Counted from the first letter of the stretch, positions 33,781 through 43,056 are shown. The stretch is 64,000 nucleotides of DNA from Siccirubricoccus phaeus (GCF_008360935.1 NZ_SRXO01000013.1:122903-186902); one strand, 5' to 3'. Notes: generated by a model not told the origin, from the letters alone. Translations and numbers: made by a program.

Positions 33781-34617
33781 ATGAAGCTCACCGACACCCA
33801 GCGCACGATCCTCTCCGCCGCCGCGCGGCACCCCGAGCACCTTGCGCTCCCGCCCGAGCGGCTGCCGGCCGCGGCGCGGCGGACGGTGGCCAAGGCGCTG
33901 CTCAAGAGCGACCTGGTGATCGCGGTCCACCGCCCCGCCTACGACGCCATCGCGAAGTGGACGGTGGACGGCGACGAGATGCTGCTGAAGATCACCGACG
34001 AGGGGCTGCGCGCCGTCGGCATGGACCCGAAGGACGGCGCACCGGCCCCGGACGCGGCGCCCACGGGCGCACCGGAGGCGCCACCGCAGGCCAACCCCGC
34101 CGGCGCCACCGAACCCACCCAGGCCGCGCCTGCGGCGCCGGACGACGCCGCCCGCGCGGAGGACCTCGCCCTGCTCGACCAGGCCCTCGCGGCGCCAGGC
34201 CCCGCGCCGCGGGGCGCCAGCCTGCGCGATGCCGCCGCGGCGGTGCTCGCCGCCTGGGAGGACGCGGCCAACCGCGACACCGACATGATCGGCGCCCTCG
34301 AGGGCCCGATGGCGCGGCTCCGCGCCGCCCTGGCCGGCAAGTCGGCCCGTGCCCCGCGCGATCCCGCCGCGCCGCGCAGGCCCCGCGAGGGCACCAAGCA
34401 GGAGCAGGTCCTCGCCATGCTCCGCCGTCCCGAGGGGGCCACGGTGGCGCAGATCGCCGAGGCGACCGGCTGGGCGCCGCACACGGTGCGGGGCTTCTTT
34501 GCCGGGCTGAAGAAGCGCCAGGGCATCGCCGTCGAGGTGCTGGAGCGGGTGCGCCAGGTCGGGCCGAACAGGGAGGGCACCCGCGGCTCCTTCACCGTTT
34601 ACAAGGTGGCGGGCTGA
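33781..34617 (+). CDS. DUF3489 domain-containing protein
   Basis: 278 residues. The C-terminal domain is DUF3489: GTKQEQVLAMLRRPEGATVA, then IAEATGWAPHTVRGFFAGLKK and GSFTVYKVAG, a winged-helix-like fold. The N-terminal ~75 residues (LTDTQRTILSAAARHPEHL) form a second helix-turn-helix-like domain, and a long Ala/Pro-rich linker joins them. Probably DNA binding; common in alphaproteobacterial phages. Followed at 34640 by a strong hairpin. Confidence 0.85.
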   Translation: MKLTDTQRTILSAAARHPEHLALPPERLPAAARRTVAKALLKSDLVIAVHRPAYDAIAKWTVDGDEMLLKITDEGLRAVGMDPKDGAPAPDAAPTGAPEAPPQANPAGATEPTQAAPAAPDDAARAEDLALLDQALAAPGPAPRGASLRDAAAAVLAAWEDAANRDTDMIGALEGPMARLRAALAGKSARAPRDPAAPRRPREGTKQEQVLAMLRRPEGATVAQIAEATGWAPHTVRGFFAGLKKRQGIAVEVLERVRQVGPNREGTRGSFTVYKVAG

Positions 34618-34639
34618 TCCCGACGGCCTCTGTGATCAG

Positions 34640-34665
34640 GGCCCGCTGCGCGGAGGCAGCGGGCC
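34640..34665. terminator. Hairpin between convergent genes
   Basis: A perfect 9-bp stem, GGCCCGCTG/CAGCGGGCC with an 8-nt loop, lies 23 bp after the DUF3489 stop and 38 bp before the end of the convergent minus-strand gene. It has no T-tract, but placement fits a bidirectional terminator. Confidence 0.55.
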
Positions 34666-34702
34666 AAGGCCTGTGCGGGGCATGACGCCGCCAGCGCCTA
34701 GA

Positions 34703-35230
34703 CTAGTAACGGATCGAGATCTCAATCGCGCTCTCAGGGACGCCCAGGCCGAGTGCCAGCCCGGCCTTCGCCTCGGCGATGGTGAGCGGGCCGAAGCCTT
34801 CCCTGTCCTCGTCCTGAGAGGGCGCAGCAGCGGCAGGCCCCATGACGGCGGTCTCCGGCATCCGATGCCAGTTCAGAGCATCGGGGTCCATAATGCCGAA
34901 CTCTTCGAGGGTGGCGTAACGGACTGGGTTGCGAAGGCCGGGCCACGCATTCGGGCAGTCAATTCTAGAATACTCCGAGAATCTGACCAAATAGCGCTCG
35001 GGCCGACCCTCCGGGGACGGCACGACCTCGCTGATCCGGCCGACCATGAATGCATGGTGGTGCTCCTGGTCGGCGCCACCCCAGTGCCCATTGTGGCGGT
35101 TCTGGACACAGACGCAGTAACTGAGACGCCGAACGTTTTCGGGCTTGAGCCGCCAGGCCTGAGTGCCACCTTCGGCGAGCAGACGGGCCGGACCTCTTGC
35201 GGTCAGGACAACTAGGCAGGGGATGCTCAT
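34703..35230 (-). CDS. Reverse-strand hypothetical protein (prophage cargo)
   Basis: 175 residues from the ATG at 35230, preceded by GGAGG. It runs against the phage operons, directly ahead of the terminase genes, and its base composition is less GC-rich than the flanking genes. The N-terminal part, CLVVLTARGPARLLAEGG then ENVRRLSYCVCVQNRHNG, and WGGADQEHHHAFMVGRISEVV look like a small globular domain. The C-terminus is acidic and ends EISIRY. No known family was recognised. Orientation, position and composition suggest a cargo gene expressed in the lysogen. Confidence 0.65.
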   Translation of the reverse strand: MSIPCLVVLTARGPARLLAEGGTQAWRLKPENVRRLSYCVCVQNRHNGHWGGADQEHHHAFMVGRISEVVPSPEGRPERYLVRFSEYSRIDCPNAWPGLRNPVRYATLEEFGIMDPDALNWHRMPETAVMGPAAAAPSQDEDREGFGPLTIAEAKAGLALGLGVPESAIEISIRY

Positions 35231-35379
35231 CCGGATCCTCCGAGGTGTGAGCGCCGGTAGCGTATTCCACGTTCTCTCCCAGAACACAAGCGGTATTCGC
35301 GGAATATGCTCTCGGATAATTTCTGGCGGCTCGGGGAAGAGGCCCGCTTCATCGTCGCGCGCGGCGGGAGGCCGCCGCC

Positions 35380-35904
35380 ATGCCCGAGCTGACCCCATCG
35401 AACCGTGAGGCCGCACGGCGCATCGGCATCAGCGAGGCGGCACTGCGCAAGGCCGAGGGCAGCGGCCGCATCGCCCGCGAGCCGGACGGCCAGTGGGACA
35501 TCGACAAGACCCGCCGCCGCCTGGTGGAGACCGCCGATCCGCACCGCTCGCCGCTCGCCAATGGTGGCGGCGCGGACGGCACGCCCTACGCCCGGCTGAA
35601 GGTCGCGCAGCTCGCCCTCAAGGTGGAGGCGCAGCGGCTTGCTCTGGATGAGAACAAGCGCCGGCTGCTCGATGTGGCGGAGGCCAACGCCACGATCGAC
35701 GAGATCGCCGGCGCGATGCGCGACGCGCTGCTGAACTGGCCGGCCCGCGTCTCCGGGCTGATCGCCGCCGAGCTCGGCGTCGACCCGCACCTGCTGCAGA
35801 CCATCCTGCAGCAGCACGTCACCGACCTGCTCTCGGAGGCCGCCGATCGCTTCGATCCCCCAGGCCTCGGCGGCACCAGCGGAGATCCGAACCCGCACGC
35901 CTGA
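35380..35904 (+). CDS. Terminase small subunit-like protein (Nu1-type)
   Basis: 174 residues. The N-terminal 60 residues form a helix-turn-helix with wing (NREAARRIGISEAALRKAE, then IAREPDGQWDIDKTRRRL). A long helix (LKVEAQRLALDENKRRLLD) and C-terminal helices that may oligomerise follow. Position directly upstream of the large terminase and the Nu1-like plan mark it as the DNA-recognition subunit that selects phage DNA for packaging. Confidence 0.82.
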   Translation: MPELTPSNREAARRIGISEAALRKAEGSGRIAREPDGQWDIDKTRRRLVETADPHRSPLANGGGADGTPYARLKVAQLALKVEAQRLALDENKRRLLDVAEANATIDEIAGAMRDALLNWPARVSGLIAAELGVDPHLLQTILQQHVTDLLSEAADRFDPPGLGGTSGDPNPHA

Positions 35905-35908
35905 CCAT

Positions 35909-37834
35909 GTGCGTCGGCGCGCGGGCAGCATGCTCCGCCCGCCGCCGCAGCTCACCGTCTCGCAGTGGGCGGAGCGGCACCGCATCCTTGGTTCGCGTGC
36001 CTCGTCCGAACCGGGCCCCTGGCGGACCAGCCGGACCCCATACCTGCGGGAGGTGATGGACGCGCTCTCGGCGGTGCATCCCGCCCGGCGCGTAGTGTTC
36101 ATGAAGGGCGCCCAGGTCGGCGCCACCGAGAGCGGCAATTGCTGGCTTGGCTACATCCTGCATCACGTGCCGGCGCCAGTCCTGGCGGTGCAGCCCACTG
36201 TCGAGCTCGCAAAACGCTTCTCGCGCCAGCGCATCGACCCGCTGCTGGAGGAGACTCCGGCGCTCAAGGAGCGGGTCGCCCCGGCCCGGGCGCGGGACAG
36301 CGGCAACACCTTGCTGTCGAAGGAATTCCCCGGCGGCATCCTGGTGCTGACCGGCGCCAACAGCGCGGTCGGGCTGCGCTCGATGACGGCGCGCTTCCTC
36401 TTCCTCGACGAGGTGGACGCCTATCCCGGCGACGTCGAGGGCGAAGGCGACCCGATCGCGCTGGCCGAGGCGCGGGCGCGGACCTTCGGCTGGCGCCGGA
36501 AGGCCTTTCTGGTTTCGACGCCGACCATCGCCGGCCGCAGCCGCATCGAGCGCGAGTACGCCGCCTCCGACCAGCGGCGCTACTTCGTGCCGTGCCCCCA
36601 CTGCGGCGAGATGCAGTGGCTGAGGTTCGAGCATCTCCGCTGGGAGAAGGGCGACCCCCGCTCGGTCCGCTACCACTGCGAGACCTGCGACGAGGGCATC
36701 GAGGAGCACCACAAGACCGCGATGCTGGCCGGCGGGCAATGGCGGGCCACGGCGGCGGCGCAGGACCCGCACACGGTCGGCTTCCACATCTCGGCGCTCT
36801 ACTCGCCGGTGGGCTGGCTGTCCTGGGAGCAGATCGCCCGCGATTGGGAGGCGGCGCAGGGCAAGCCGGAGGACCTGAAGACCTTTCGGAACACCGTGCT
36901 GGGCGAGACCTGGCAGGAGCAGGGCGAGGCGCCGGACTGGGAGCGGCTGGTCGAGCGGCGCGAGGATTTTGCCATGGGCATCGTACCTGCGGGCGCCCTC
37001 TGCCTCACTGCGGGCGTGGACGTGCAGGACGACCGCCTCGAATGCGACGTCTGGGGCTGGGCGGAGGGCTATACCTCCTGGCTCGTCGACCACGTCGTGA
37101 TCCCCGGCAGCCCGCGCGAGCGCAAGCCCTGGGACGCGCTGGCGACGCTGCTGGCGCGGGACTGGCCCCGGCAAGGCGGCGGCACCATGCGCATCGCCAA
37201 GGCCTGTGTCGACACCGGTGGCCGCGACACCGCTGCCGTCTACGGCCAGCTGCGCCGGCTGCGGGATCCGCGCATCGCGCCGACCAAGGGCGTGGACGGC
37301 TGGAACCGGGCGCAGCCGGTGCAGGGTCCGACGCCGGTCGATGCGCTGGTCGATGGCCGCAAGCTCCGGCGCGGCCTGAAGCTGTGGACCGTCTCGGTCT
37401 CGACCTGGAAGGCCGACCTCTATCGCCGGCTCTGGCTCGGGCGCGGCGATGCCGAAGAGTTCCCGCCCGGCTGGGTGCATCTGCCGCGGGGCATCGAGGC
37501 GGAGTGGGTGAAGCAGCTGGTCGCCGAGCAGCTGCGCACGGTGAAGGACCGGCGCGGCTTCGCGCGGCAGGAATGGGCGAAGCTCAGGGAACGGAACGAG
37601 GCGCTGGACTGCGCTGTCCTGGCGCGCGCGGCACTCTGGCTGCTCGGCGCCGACCGCTACGGCGAGCGCTTCTGGCAGCAGCTGCGGGACCAAATCGCCG
37701 ATGCCCCGCTGCGGCCGAGCGAGCTTCCCGTCCCTGGGAACGTCGCTTCTCAATCGCCGCCGCCGGCGCCGCAAGTGCCCGAGACCCATCGCCCGCGTGG
37801 CTGGCTCGCGCCGCGCAGCGGCTGGCTGCGCTGA
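35909..37834 (+). CDS. Phage terminase large subunit (GpA family)
   Basis: 641 residues if the GTG at 35909 is used; an ATG at 35930 is equally possible. The ATPase domain has VFMKGAQVGATESGNCW in the Walker A position and FLFLDEVDAYPGDVEGEGD as Walker B. A zinc-knuckle pair, CPHCGEMQWLRF and YHCETCDEGIEEHH, is typical of GpA. The nuclease region includes AGVDVQDDRLECDVWGW. It pumps DNA into procapsids and cuts the concatemer. Confidence 0.93.
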   Translation: MRRRAGSMLRPPPQLTVSQWAERHRILGSRASSEPGPWRTSRTPYLREVMDALSAVHPARRVVFMKGAQVGATESGNCWLGYILHHVPAPVLAVQPTVELAKRFSRQRIDPLLEETPALKERVAPARARDSGNTLLSKEFPGGILVLTGANSAVGLRSMTARFLFLDEVDAYPGDVEGEGDPIALAEARARTFGWRRKAFLVSTPTIAGRSRIEREYAASDQRRYFVPCPHCGEMQWLRFEHLRWEKGDPRSVRYHCETCDEGIEEHHKTAMLAGGQWRATAAAQDPHTVGFHISALYSPVGWLSWEQIARDWEAAQGKPEDLKTFRNTVLGETWQEQGEAPDWERLVERREDFAMGIVPAGALCLTAGVDVQDDRLECDVWGWAEGYTSWLVDHVVIPGSPRERKPWDALATLLARDWPRQGGGTMRIAKACVDTGGRDTAAVYGQLRRLRDPRIAPTKGVDGWNRAQPVQGPTPVDALVDGRKLRRGLKLWTVSVSTWKADLYRRLWLGRGDAEEFPPGWVHLPRGIEAEWVKQLVAEQLRTVKDRRGFARQEWAKLRERNEALDCAVLARAALWLLGADRYGERFWQQLRDQIADAPLRPSELPVPGNVASQSPPPAPQVPETHRPRGWLAPRSGWLR

Positions 37835-37848
37835 ACCTGGAGAACCCC

Positions 37849-38202
37849 ATGACCGCCATCGTTCCGGTGCGCACCCGCATCGCCGCCGGCCAGGCGCTGA
37901 GCGGGCCCGTCGCCAGCGTCGGCTACGGCGTCTGCCTGCTGCTGCTGCCCGCCGCCTGGACCGACGCCCCGCTCACCCTGCAGGGCTCGCTCGACGAGGG
38001 CGAGCCCGCCGGCTGGGCCGACCTCCACGACCACCTCGGCAACGAGGTGGTGCTGACGGCCGCCGCCGGCCGCGCGCTCACCCTGCCGCCCACCCTGCTG
38101 CTCGGCTGGCGCTGGCTCCGGCTGCGCTCCGGCCTCGCCGCGGCGCCGGTGGACCAGGCGGCGGAGCGCCTCCTCACCCTCGGCATCCGGCCCCTCGCAT
38201 GA
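37849..38202 (+). CDS. Hypothetical prophage head-region protein
   Basis: 117 residues, Leu/Ala-rich: YGVCLLLLPAAWTDAPLTLQG and VLTAAAGRALTLPPTLLLGW are hydrophobic but interrupted, so strands of a beta domain are likelier than membrane helices. It resembles small head-fibre/decoration-like domains by hydrophobic periodicity only. Its stop overlaps the next start (ATGA). Unknown function. Confidence 0.68.
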   Translation: MTAIVPVRTRIAAGQALSGPVASVGYGVCLLLLPAAWTDAPLTLQGSLDEGEPAGWADLHDHLGNEVVLTAAAGRALTLPPTLLLGWRWLRLRSGLAAAPVDQAAERLLTLGIRPLA

Positions 38203-38807
38203 CCGCGCTGTTCCAGCACTACCTGCCGCCCGCGCCGGCGATGCTGCCCTACGTCTCGGGGCGCTTCTACGCCTCGGCGCACGCGCGCGCGGTCGGCGGC
38301 GCCGTCGCGATGGCGGCGAACCGGCTGTACTGCGTGCCCTACGTGCTGGCGCGGTCCGGGCTGTTCTCGGCCATGGCGGTGAGCGTGACCACCGGCGCGG
38401 CCGGCGTCCTGCGCATGGCCTTGGCTGCCGACGATGGCACTGGGCATCCCGGGCGCCTCATCGACGAGCCGCTGGCAGACGCCGACACGACTGCGGCCGG
38501 CAGCGCGATCTGCCCCTTCGCCCAGCCGCGCTGGATCCCGGCCGGGATCTGGTGGCTGCTGCTGTGCTTCTCGGGCACGCCCTCGGTGCGCGGCACCAGC
38601 ACCCAGGCCTTCAGCGGCGGCAACACGCTGCTGCTCGGCTCGGCCGCGGCGGATGGCGGCGCCGGCGGGGGCGCCGCCGGCAGCGAGAACGGGTTCTTCG
38701 CGCCGCTGACGCACCAGGCCGGCGCGCCGATCATGCCGAGCCCGCCGAGCGGCCTGGCCTACCTGGTCAACGCGGCGGCGCCGCTGCCGACGCTGCAGGC
38801 CGCCTGA
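38199..38807 (+). CDS. Hypothetical prophage structural protein
   Basis: 202 residues. Beta-rich, Gly/Ala/Ser-rich text (VSVTTGAAGVLRMALAADDG, FSGGNTLLLGSAAADGG) suggests a surface-exposed jelly-roll or fibre-like protein. Lies between TerL and the portal and overlaps both neighbours by 1-4 nt. Candidate head decoration protein; no family recognised. Confidence 0.65.
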   Translation: MTALFQHYLPPAPAMLPYVSGRFYASAHARAVGGAVAMAANRLYCVPYVLARSGLFSAMAVSVTTGAAGVLRMALAADDGTGHPGRLIDEPLADADTTAAGSAICPFAQPRWIPAGIWWLLLCFSGTPSVRGTSTQAFSGGNTLLLGSAAADGGAGGGAAGSENGFFAPLTHQAGAPIMPSPPSGLAYLVNAAAPLPTLQAA

Positions 38808-39043
38808 TGGATCCCTCCGTCCTGGCCTGGGCGCTGGCGCAGCCGGTGGGCAGCCGTGCGGCGGCGCTGGCCACCGCCTACACCGGCGGCACCACGCGCG
38901 TGAGCTTCGAAGGCCGCACCGTCGAGTATCGGAGCCTCGACGAACTCGGCCGGGCGCTGGCCGTGTTGCGCGGCGCGGAGAACAGCGCCGCCCGTCGGCC
39001 CTCTGTGACGCTGGCCAGCTTCTCGCGGGAGAGAACCGGGTGA
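38807..39043 (+). CDS. Head-tail joining protein, gpW-like
   Basis: 78 residues, the usual size of lambda gpW relatives, directly before the portal gene as in lambda. The segment TRVSFEGRTVEYRSLDELGRAL contains the conserved G-R-x-V-x-Y-x-S-x-x-x-L pattern of this family (given in part: FEGRTVEYRSLDEL). It would plug the portal after packaging. Overlaps the portal by 4 nt. Confidence 0.82.
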   Translation: MDPSVLAWALAQPVGSRAAALATAYTGGTTRVSFEGRTVEYRSLDELGRALAVLRGAENSAARRPSVTLASFSRERTG

Positions 39044-40509
39044 TCCGACGCCTCCGCGATGCCTGGCAGGCGCTGCGCGGCTACGCCGCGGCGCAGGACC
39101 ACCGCGCTTCCGCCTGGGCGCCCTCCGGCGGCAGCGCCAATGCCGAGGTCGGCATGGCCGCCGCCACGGTCGCCCGCCGTGCCCGCGACGCCGTGCGCAA
39201 CGACCCCTACGCCAGCCGCATCGTCGACCTCTGGACCGGCAACGCCGTCGGCGCCGGCATCACCACCCGCTGGCCGGACGACGCGCATGGCCGCGCCTGG
39301 CAACGCTGGGCGGAGAGCACCGCGTGCGATGCCGAGGGACGGCTCGACCTCTACGGCCTGCAGGCGCTGGTGATGCGGGCGGTGGTCGAGAGCGGCGAGT
39401 GCTTCGTCCGCTTCCTGCTGGTGCCGCCGTCGCCCGCCAATCCGATCGGCCTGCGCCTGCAGGTGCTGGAGAGCGATCACCTCGACACGGCGCGCAACGG
39501 CATGGTGGACGGCACGCCGACCATCCAGGGCATCGCGCTCGGGTCTGCCGGCGAGCCCGCTGGCTACTGGCTGTTCCCGACCCATCCGGGCGCCTGGATG
39601 CTGCCCGGCGCCGGCATGACGAGCGTGCGCACCCCGGCGGGCGACGTGCTGCACGTCTACCGCAAGCGCCGCCCCGGCCAGCTGCGCGACGTCTCCTGGC
39701 TGGCCCCGGTGCTGCTGCGGCTGCGCGATCTCGGCGATTACGAGGCCGCGCTGCTGATGAAGGCCAAGATCGAGGCCTGCCTGGCGGCGGTGGTGACGGA
39801 AGAGGGCGAAGAGGCACTGACCGGTGCCGCCGCCGGCCTGCTGCGCGACGCCCAGGGCCGCGCGGTGGAGAGCTTCGAGCCCGGCATGATCCTCTACCGC
39901 CGCGGCATGGGCAGCGTGGAAGTCGTGAACCCGAGCGGGGGCGGGTCGCACGCGGCCTTCGCCCGCAGGGCGTTGGAGGCGGCAGCGGTGGGCGCCGGCC
40001 TGACCTACGACCAGGTCTCCGGCGACCTGACGCAGGCGAACTACTCCTCTCTGCGGGCCGGCAAGATCGAATTCCGCCGGCTCTGCGAGCAGGTGCAGTA
40101 CGGCATGCTGATCCCGATGCTGGTGCGGCCCATCGCCGAGCGGTTCCACCGGCAGGGCGCGCTGCTCGGCCTCTGGCCGGCCGAGATGCCGGATGGCGTG
40201 TCGCACGTGCCGCCGGCGCACGAGATGATCGATCCGCTGAAGGACACCACCGCCCTGATCGCCCAGGTGCGCGCCGGCTTCGTGCCGCAGCCCGAGGCGG
40301 CGGGCGCCTTCGGCTACGACTTCCGCCAGGCGGTGGAGATGATCCGCGAGGCCAACGCCTTGCTCGACGAGGCCGGCCTCGCGCTCGACACCGATCCGCG
40401 CCGCGTCGCCAAGTCCGGCGCCGCGCAGGACGCGGCGCAGATGGCCGCGGTGGAGATCGCTGCCACCGGTGCCGCGGCGCCGCCCCGAGACACGGCACCC
40501 CAAGGCTGA
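39040..40509 (+). CDS. Phage portal protein (lambda family)
   Basis: 489 residues from a GTG overlapping the upstream stop. Lambda-portal motifs include RRARDAVRNDPYASRIVDLW, the turn GAGITTRW, HVYRKRRPGQLRDVSWLAPV and GLTYDQVSGDLTQANYSSLR, followed by CEQVQYGMLIPMLV. Twelve copies form the vertex ring through which TerL pumps DNA. Full length for the family; no disruption. Confidence 0.95.
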   Translation: MIRRLRDAWQALRGYAAAQDHRASAWAPSGGSANAEVGMAAATVARRARDAVRNDPYASRIVDLWTGNAVGAGITTRWPDDAHGRAWQRWAESTACDAEGRLDLYGLQALVMRAVVESGECFVRFLLVPPSPANPIGLRLQVLESDHLDTARNGMVDGTPTIQGIALGSAGEPAGYWLFPTHPGAWMLPGAGMTSVRTPAGDVLHVYRKRRPGQLRDVSWLAPVLLRLRDLGDYEAALLMKAKIEACLAAVVTEEGEEALTGAAAGLLRDAQGRAVESFEPGMILYRRGMGSVEVVNPSGGGSHAAFARRALEAAAVGAGLTYDQVSGDLTQANYSSLRAGKIEFRRLCEQVQYGMLIPMLVRPIAERFHRQGALLGLWPAEMPDGVSHVPPAHEMIDPLKDTTALIAQVRAGFVPQPEAAGAFGYDFRQAVEMIREANALLDEAGLALDTDPRRVAKSGAAQDAAQMAAVEIAATGAAAPPRDTAPQG

Positions 40510-40511
40510 GC

Positions 40512-42614
40512 ATGACCGAACCGATCGAACCGGGCGGGGGAGACCTCGCGCCCGAGCTTGCTGCTGGGCCGACGGCCGGGGACCTTCCCCTGGTCGCGCA
40601 GCGCGCCATCACCGCGCCTGCCACCGTCGACCGCGCCGCCCGCACCGTCGAGGTGGTGTGGTCCACCGGCGCCCGCGCCCGCAACTTCGTCCCCGCCCTC
40701 GGCCTCATCACCGAGGAGCTGGAGATGTCGCCGAGCGCGGTGCGCATGGAGGCGCTGCGCTCCGGCCAGGCCCCGGTGCTCGACACCCACCGCCGCGGCG
40801 GCGCGCGCGACGTGCTCGGTCGGGTGACCGCCGCCCGCCTCGACGCCGGCCGAGGCTACGCCACGCTGCAATTCTCCTCCGCGGCGGACGTCGAGCCGGT
40901 CTGGCAGCGGGTCGCCGACGGCACGCTGCGGGCGGTCAGCGTCGGCTACCGCGTGCACCGCTACGAGCCGCGGCCCGACGCCGCCACCGGCGAGACCGTC
41001 CACCGCGCGGTGGACTGGGAGCCCTTCGAGATCTCCGTCGTGCCGGTCCCGGTGGACCGCGATGCGGCGGTGCGCGGTGAGGCGGCGCAGGGCGCGCCCG
41101 CCATCGCGATCGAGCCTGCCCTGCCCGACGAGGACCCACCCATGCCCGAGACGACGCCGGCCCCGCAGGCCGAGCCGGCCGCCCCGCCGGCGCCGCCGAC
41201 CCATCCGCCCCAGGAGACCACCGTGACCACCAGCCCCGCCCCGGCCGCCCCGATCGCGCCCGCCACGCCGCCCGAGCCGATCCGCGCCGCACCGGACCTC
41301 GACGCGGTCCGCGCCGAGGCGCAGCGCGCCGAGCGCGAGCGCATCGCCGGCATCGACACCGCCGTCGAGGCCGCCCGCGCCTTGCTGCCGGCGGACCGCA
41401 TCACCCCGATCCGTGCCGAGGCCATCGCCCAGGGCTGGACCGGCGACCAGGCCCGCCGCGCCCTGTTCGACGCCCTGGTGGCGCAGGGGCCGCGCCCCTC
41501 CATGCCCGCCCGCCCCGAGACCGGCCCCGGCCACGACGACCCGGCGCAGACGCTCGACGCCATGGCCGAGGCGCTCGCCGCCCGCGCCATGCCGGGCTAC
41601 CAGCCGCAGGGGTCGGGACGGCATGCCGAGTTCATGGGCTGGCGTCCCTCCGACATGGTGGGCGAGCTGCTGCGCGCCCGCGGCGAGCGCAGCGTGCCGC
41701 GCAACCCGACGCTGCTCGCCGAGCGCGCCTTCCACACCAGCTCCGACTTTCCGCTGCTGCTCGCGGCGGCGGCCAACAAGATGCTGCTCGCCGCCTACCA
41801 GCCGGCGCAGCCGACCTACCGGCAGGTCTTCCTCCGCCGCGACTTCCGCGACTTCAAGCCGCACCGGCACCTGCGCATCGGCGACTTCCCGACCCTGCTC
41901 CCCCTCGCCGAGAACGGCGAGATCCAGGTCGGCACCATGTCCGAGAGCCAGGAGATCGTCCTGCTGCAGACCTTCGCCCGCCGCATCCGGGTCACCCGGC
42001 CCATGTTGGTGAACGACGACCTCGGCGCCTTCACAGACTTCGCCGCCGCGATCGGCCGCCGCGTCGCCGAGTTCGAGAACGCCACCGCCTACAACCTGCT
42101 CAACAGCGCCAACGGCGACGGCCCGACCCTCGCCACCGGCAGCGCGCCGGTGTTCGCCACCGGCGCGGCGCGCGCCAACAAGGCCAGCGCCGGCACGGTC
42201 CTCGACACCTCGACCATCGGCGCCGGCCGCACCGCCATCATGAAGCAGCGCACGCTGGACGGCCTGCCGATCTCCATGGGCCAGACCATGCGCCTCCTGG
42301 TCGGGCCGAACCTCGAGCTCGCCGCCCGCCAGGCGACCGTGGTCGTGCAGGCGAGCGAGATCGGCAAGGCGAACGTCTTCGCCGGCTTCGTGCAGCCGGT
42401 GGTCGAGCCGCTGATCCCGGCCAACCGCTGGTACCTGTTCTCCGACCCGGTCGCCGCACCGGTCTATGTCTACGGCTACCTCAACGGCGCCGAGGGGCCG
42501 CAGGTGACCACCGGACCGGTGCAGGGCGCGGACGGCGTCGAGGTCAGCGTGATCTTCGACTTCGGCGTCGGCGCCATCGACTGGCGCGGCGCCTGGTTCA
42601 ACCCGGGCACCTGA
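40512..42614 (+). CDS. Prohead protease-major capsid protein fusion
   Basis: 700 residues. The first ~190 residues are a Mu/HK97-type prohead protease (SAVRMEALRSGQAPVLDTHR, VSVGYRVHRYE, AVDWEPFEISVVPVPVD with the conserved E-x-S-x-V-x-x-P pattern). A Pro/Ala-rich scaffold-like linker with a coiled coil (RAEAQRAERERIAGIDTAVE) joins it to the HK97-fold capsid domain from ~390 on, ending DFGVGAIDWRGAWFNPGT. Protease, scaffold and shell are thus translated as one chain that presumably cuts itself during maturation. Such fusions are known in Mu-like and related phages. Confidence 0.92.
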   Translation: MTEPIEPGGGDLAPELAAGPTAGDLPLVAQRAITAPATVDRAARTVEVVWSTGARARNFVPALGLITEELEMSPSAVRMEALRSGQAPVLDTHRRGGARDVLGRVTAARLDAGRGYATLQFSSAADVEPVWQRVADGTLRAVSVGYRVHRYEPRPDAATGETVHRAVDWEPFEISVVPVPVDRDAAVRGEAAQGAPAIAIEPALPDEDPPMPETTPAPQAEPAAPPAPPTHPPQETTVTTSPAPAAPIAPATPPEPIRAAPDLDAVRAEAQRAERERIAGIDTAVEAARALLPADRITPIRAEAIAQGWTGDQARRALFDALVAQGPRPSMPARPETGPGHDDPAQTLDAMAEALAARAMPGYQPQGSGRHAEFMGWRPSDMVGELLRARGERSVPRNPTLLAERAFHTSSDFPLLLAAAANKMLLAAYQPAQPTYRQVFLRRDFRDFKPHRHLRIGDFPTLLPLAENGEIQVGTMSESQEIVLLQTFARRIRVTRPMLVNDDLGAFTDFAAAIGRRVAEFENATAYNLLNSANGDGPTLATGSAPVFATGAARANKASAGTVLDTSTIGAGRTAIMKQRTLDGLPISMGQTMRLLVGPNLELAARQATVVVQASEIGKANVFAGFVQPVVEPLIPANRWYLFSDPVAAPVYVYGYLNGAEGPQVTTGPVQGADGVEVSVIFDFGVGAIDWRGAWFNPGT

Positions 42615-42627
42615 GCGCCCCGCCCCG

Positions 42628-42654
42628 CGGCACGGTCAGATCTCGACCGTGCCG
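42628..42654. terminator. Perfect hairpin between capsid and PIN toxin genes
   Basis: CGGCACGGTC/GACCGTGCCG is a perfect 10-bp stem with a 7-nt loop (AGATCTC). It starts 13 bp after the capsid stop codon and contains the stop codon of the convergent PIN toxin. A bidirectional terminator is the simplest explanation. Confidence 0.6.
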
Positions 42655-43055
42655 AAGGGGTTCCGCACCGTCACGCCGCGCCAGGTGAAGCCGTCCTGCA
42701 TGTCCTCCGAGAGGAGCATGCGGCAGCCCGCCTGCGCGGCACCGGCCAGCATCACGGAATCCCAGAAGCCGAGGCGGTGGGTCGTCACCAGCTCCATCGC
42801 CTCGAGGATCACCGCCGGCGTGGTGTCGATCAGCGGGAAGCTGTCCGACCAGCCGAGCACGGCGCCCCGGGCCTCCGCCGCCTGGCGCCTGGCCTTGCGG
42901 GTCAGCACCACGAACAGCTCGCCGAGCGCCTGCGCCGGCACCATCAGCTCGTGCTCGGCGAAGTCGCGCAGGATGAGCAGCGCGGCGTCCTTGCGGTCCT
43001 GGCCGTTCACGCCCTCGGCGTAGGCGAGGACGTTGGTGTCGAGCGCGACCCGCAC
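42636..43055 (-). CDS. PIN-domain toxin (VapC-like)
   Basis: 139 residues from a GTG at 43055, one base after the antitoxin stop. PIN-domain acidic residues are present: ALDTNVLAYAEG (first Asp), QALGELFVVLTRKA (Glu), HRLGFWDSVMLAGA (Asp pair region) and LLSEDMQDG. PIN toxins cut specific RNAs when freed from their antitoxin. It lies on the strand opposite to the phage head genes, so it is a lysogen-expressed cargo pair. Confidence 0.88.
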   Translation of the reverse strand: MRVALDTNVLAYAEGVNGQDRKDAALLILRDFAEHELMVPAQALGELFVVLTRKARRQAAEARGAVLGWSDSFPLIDTTPAVILEAMELVTTHRLGFWDSVMLAGAAQAGCRMLLSEDMQDGFTWRGVTVRNPFGTVEI

Positions 43056-43056
43056 C

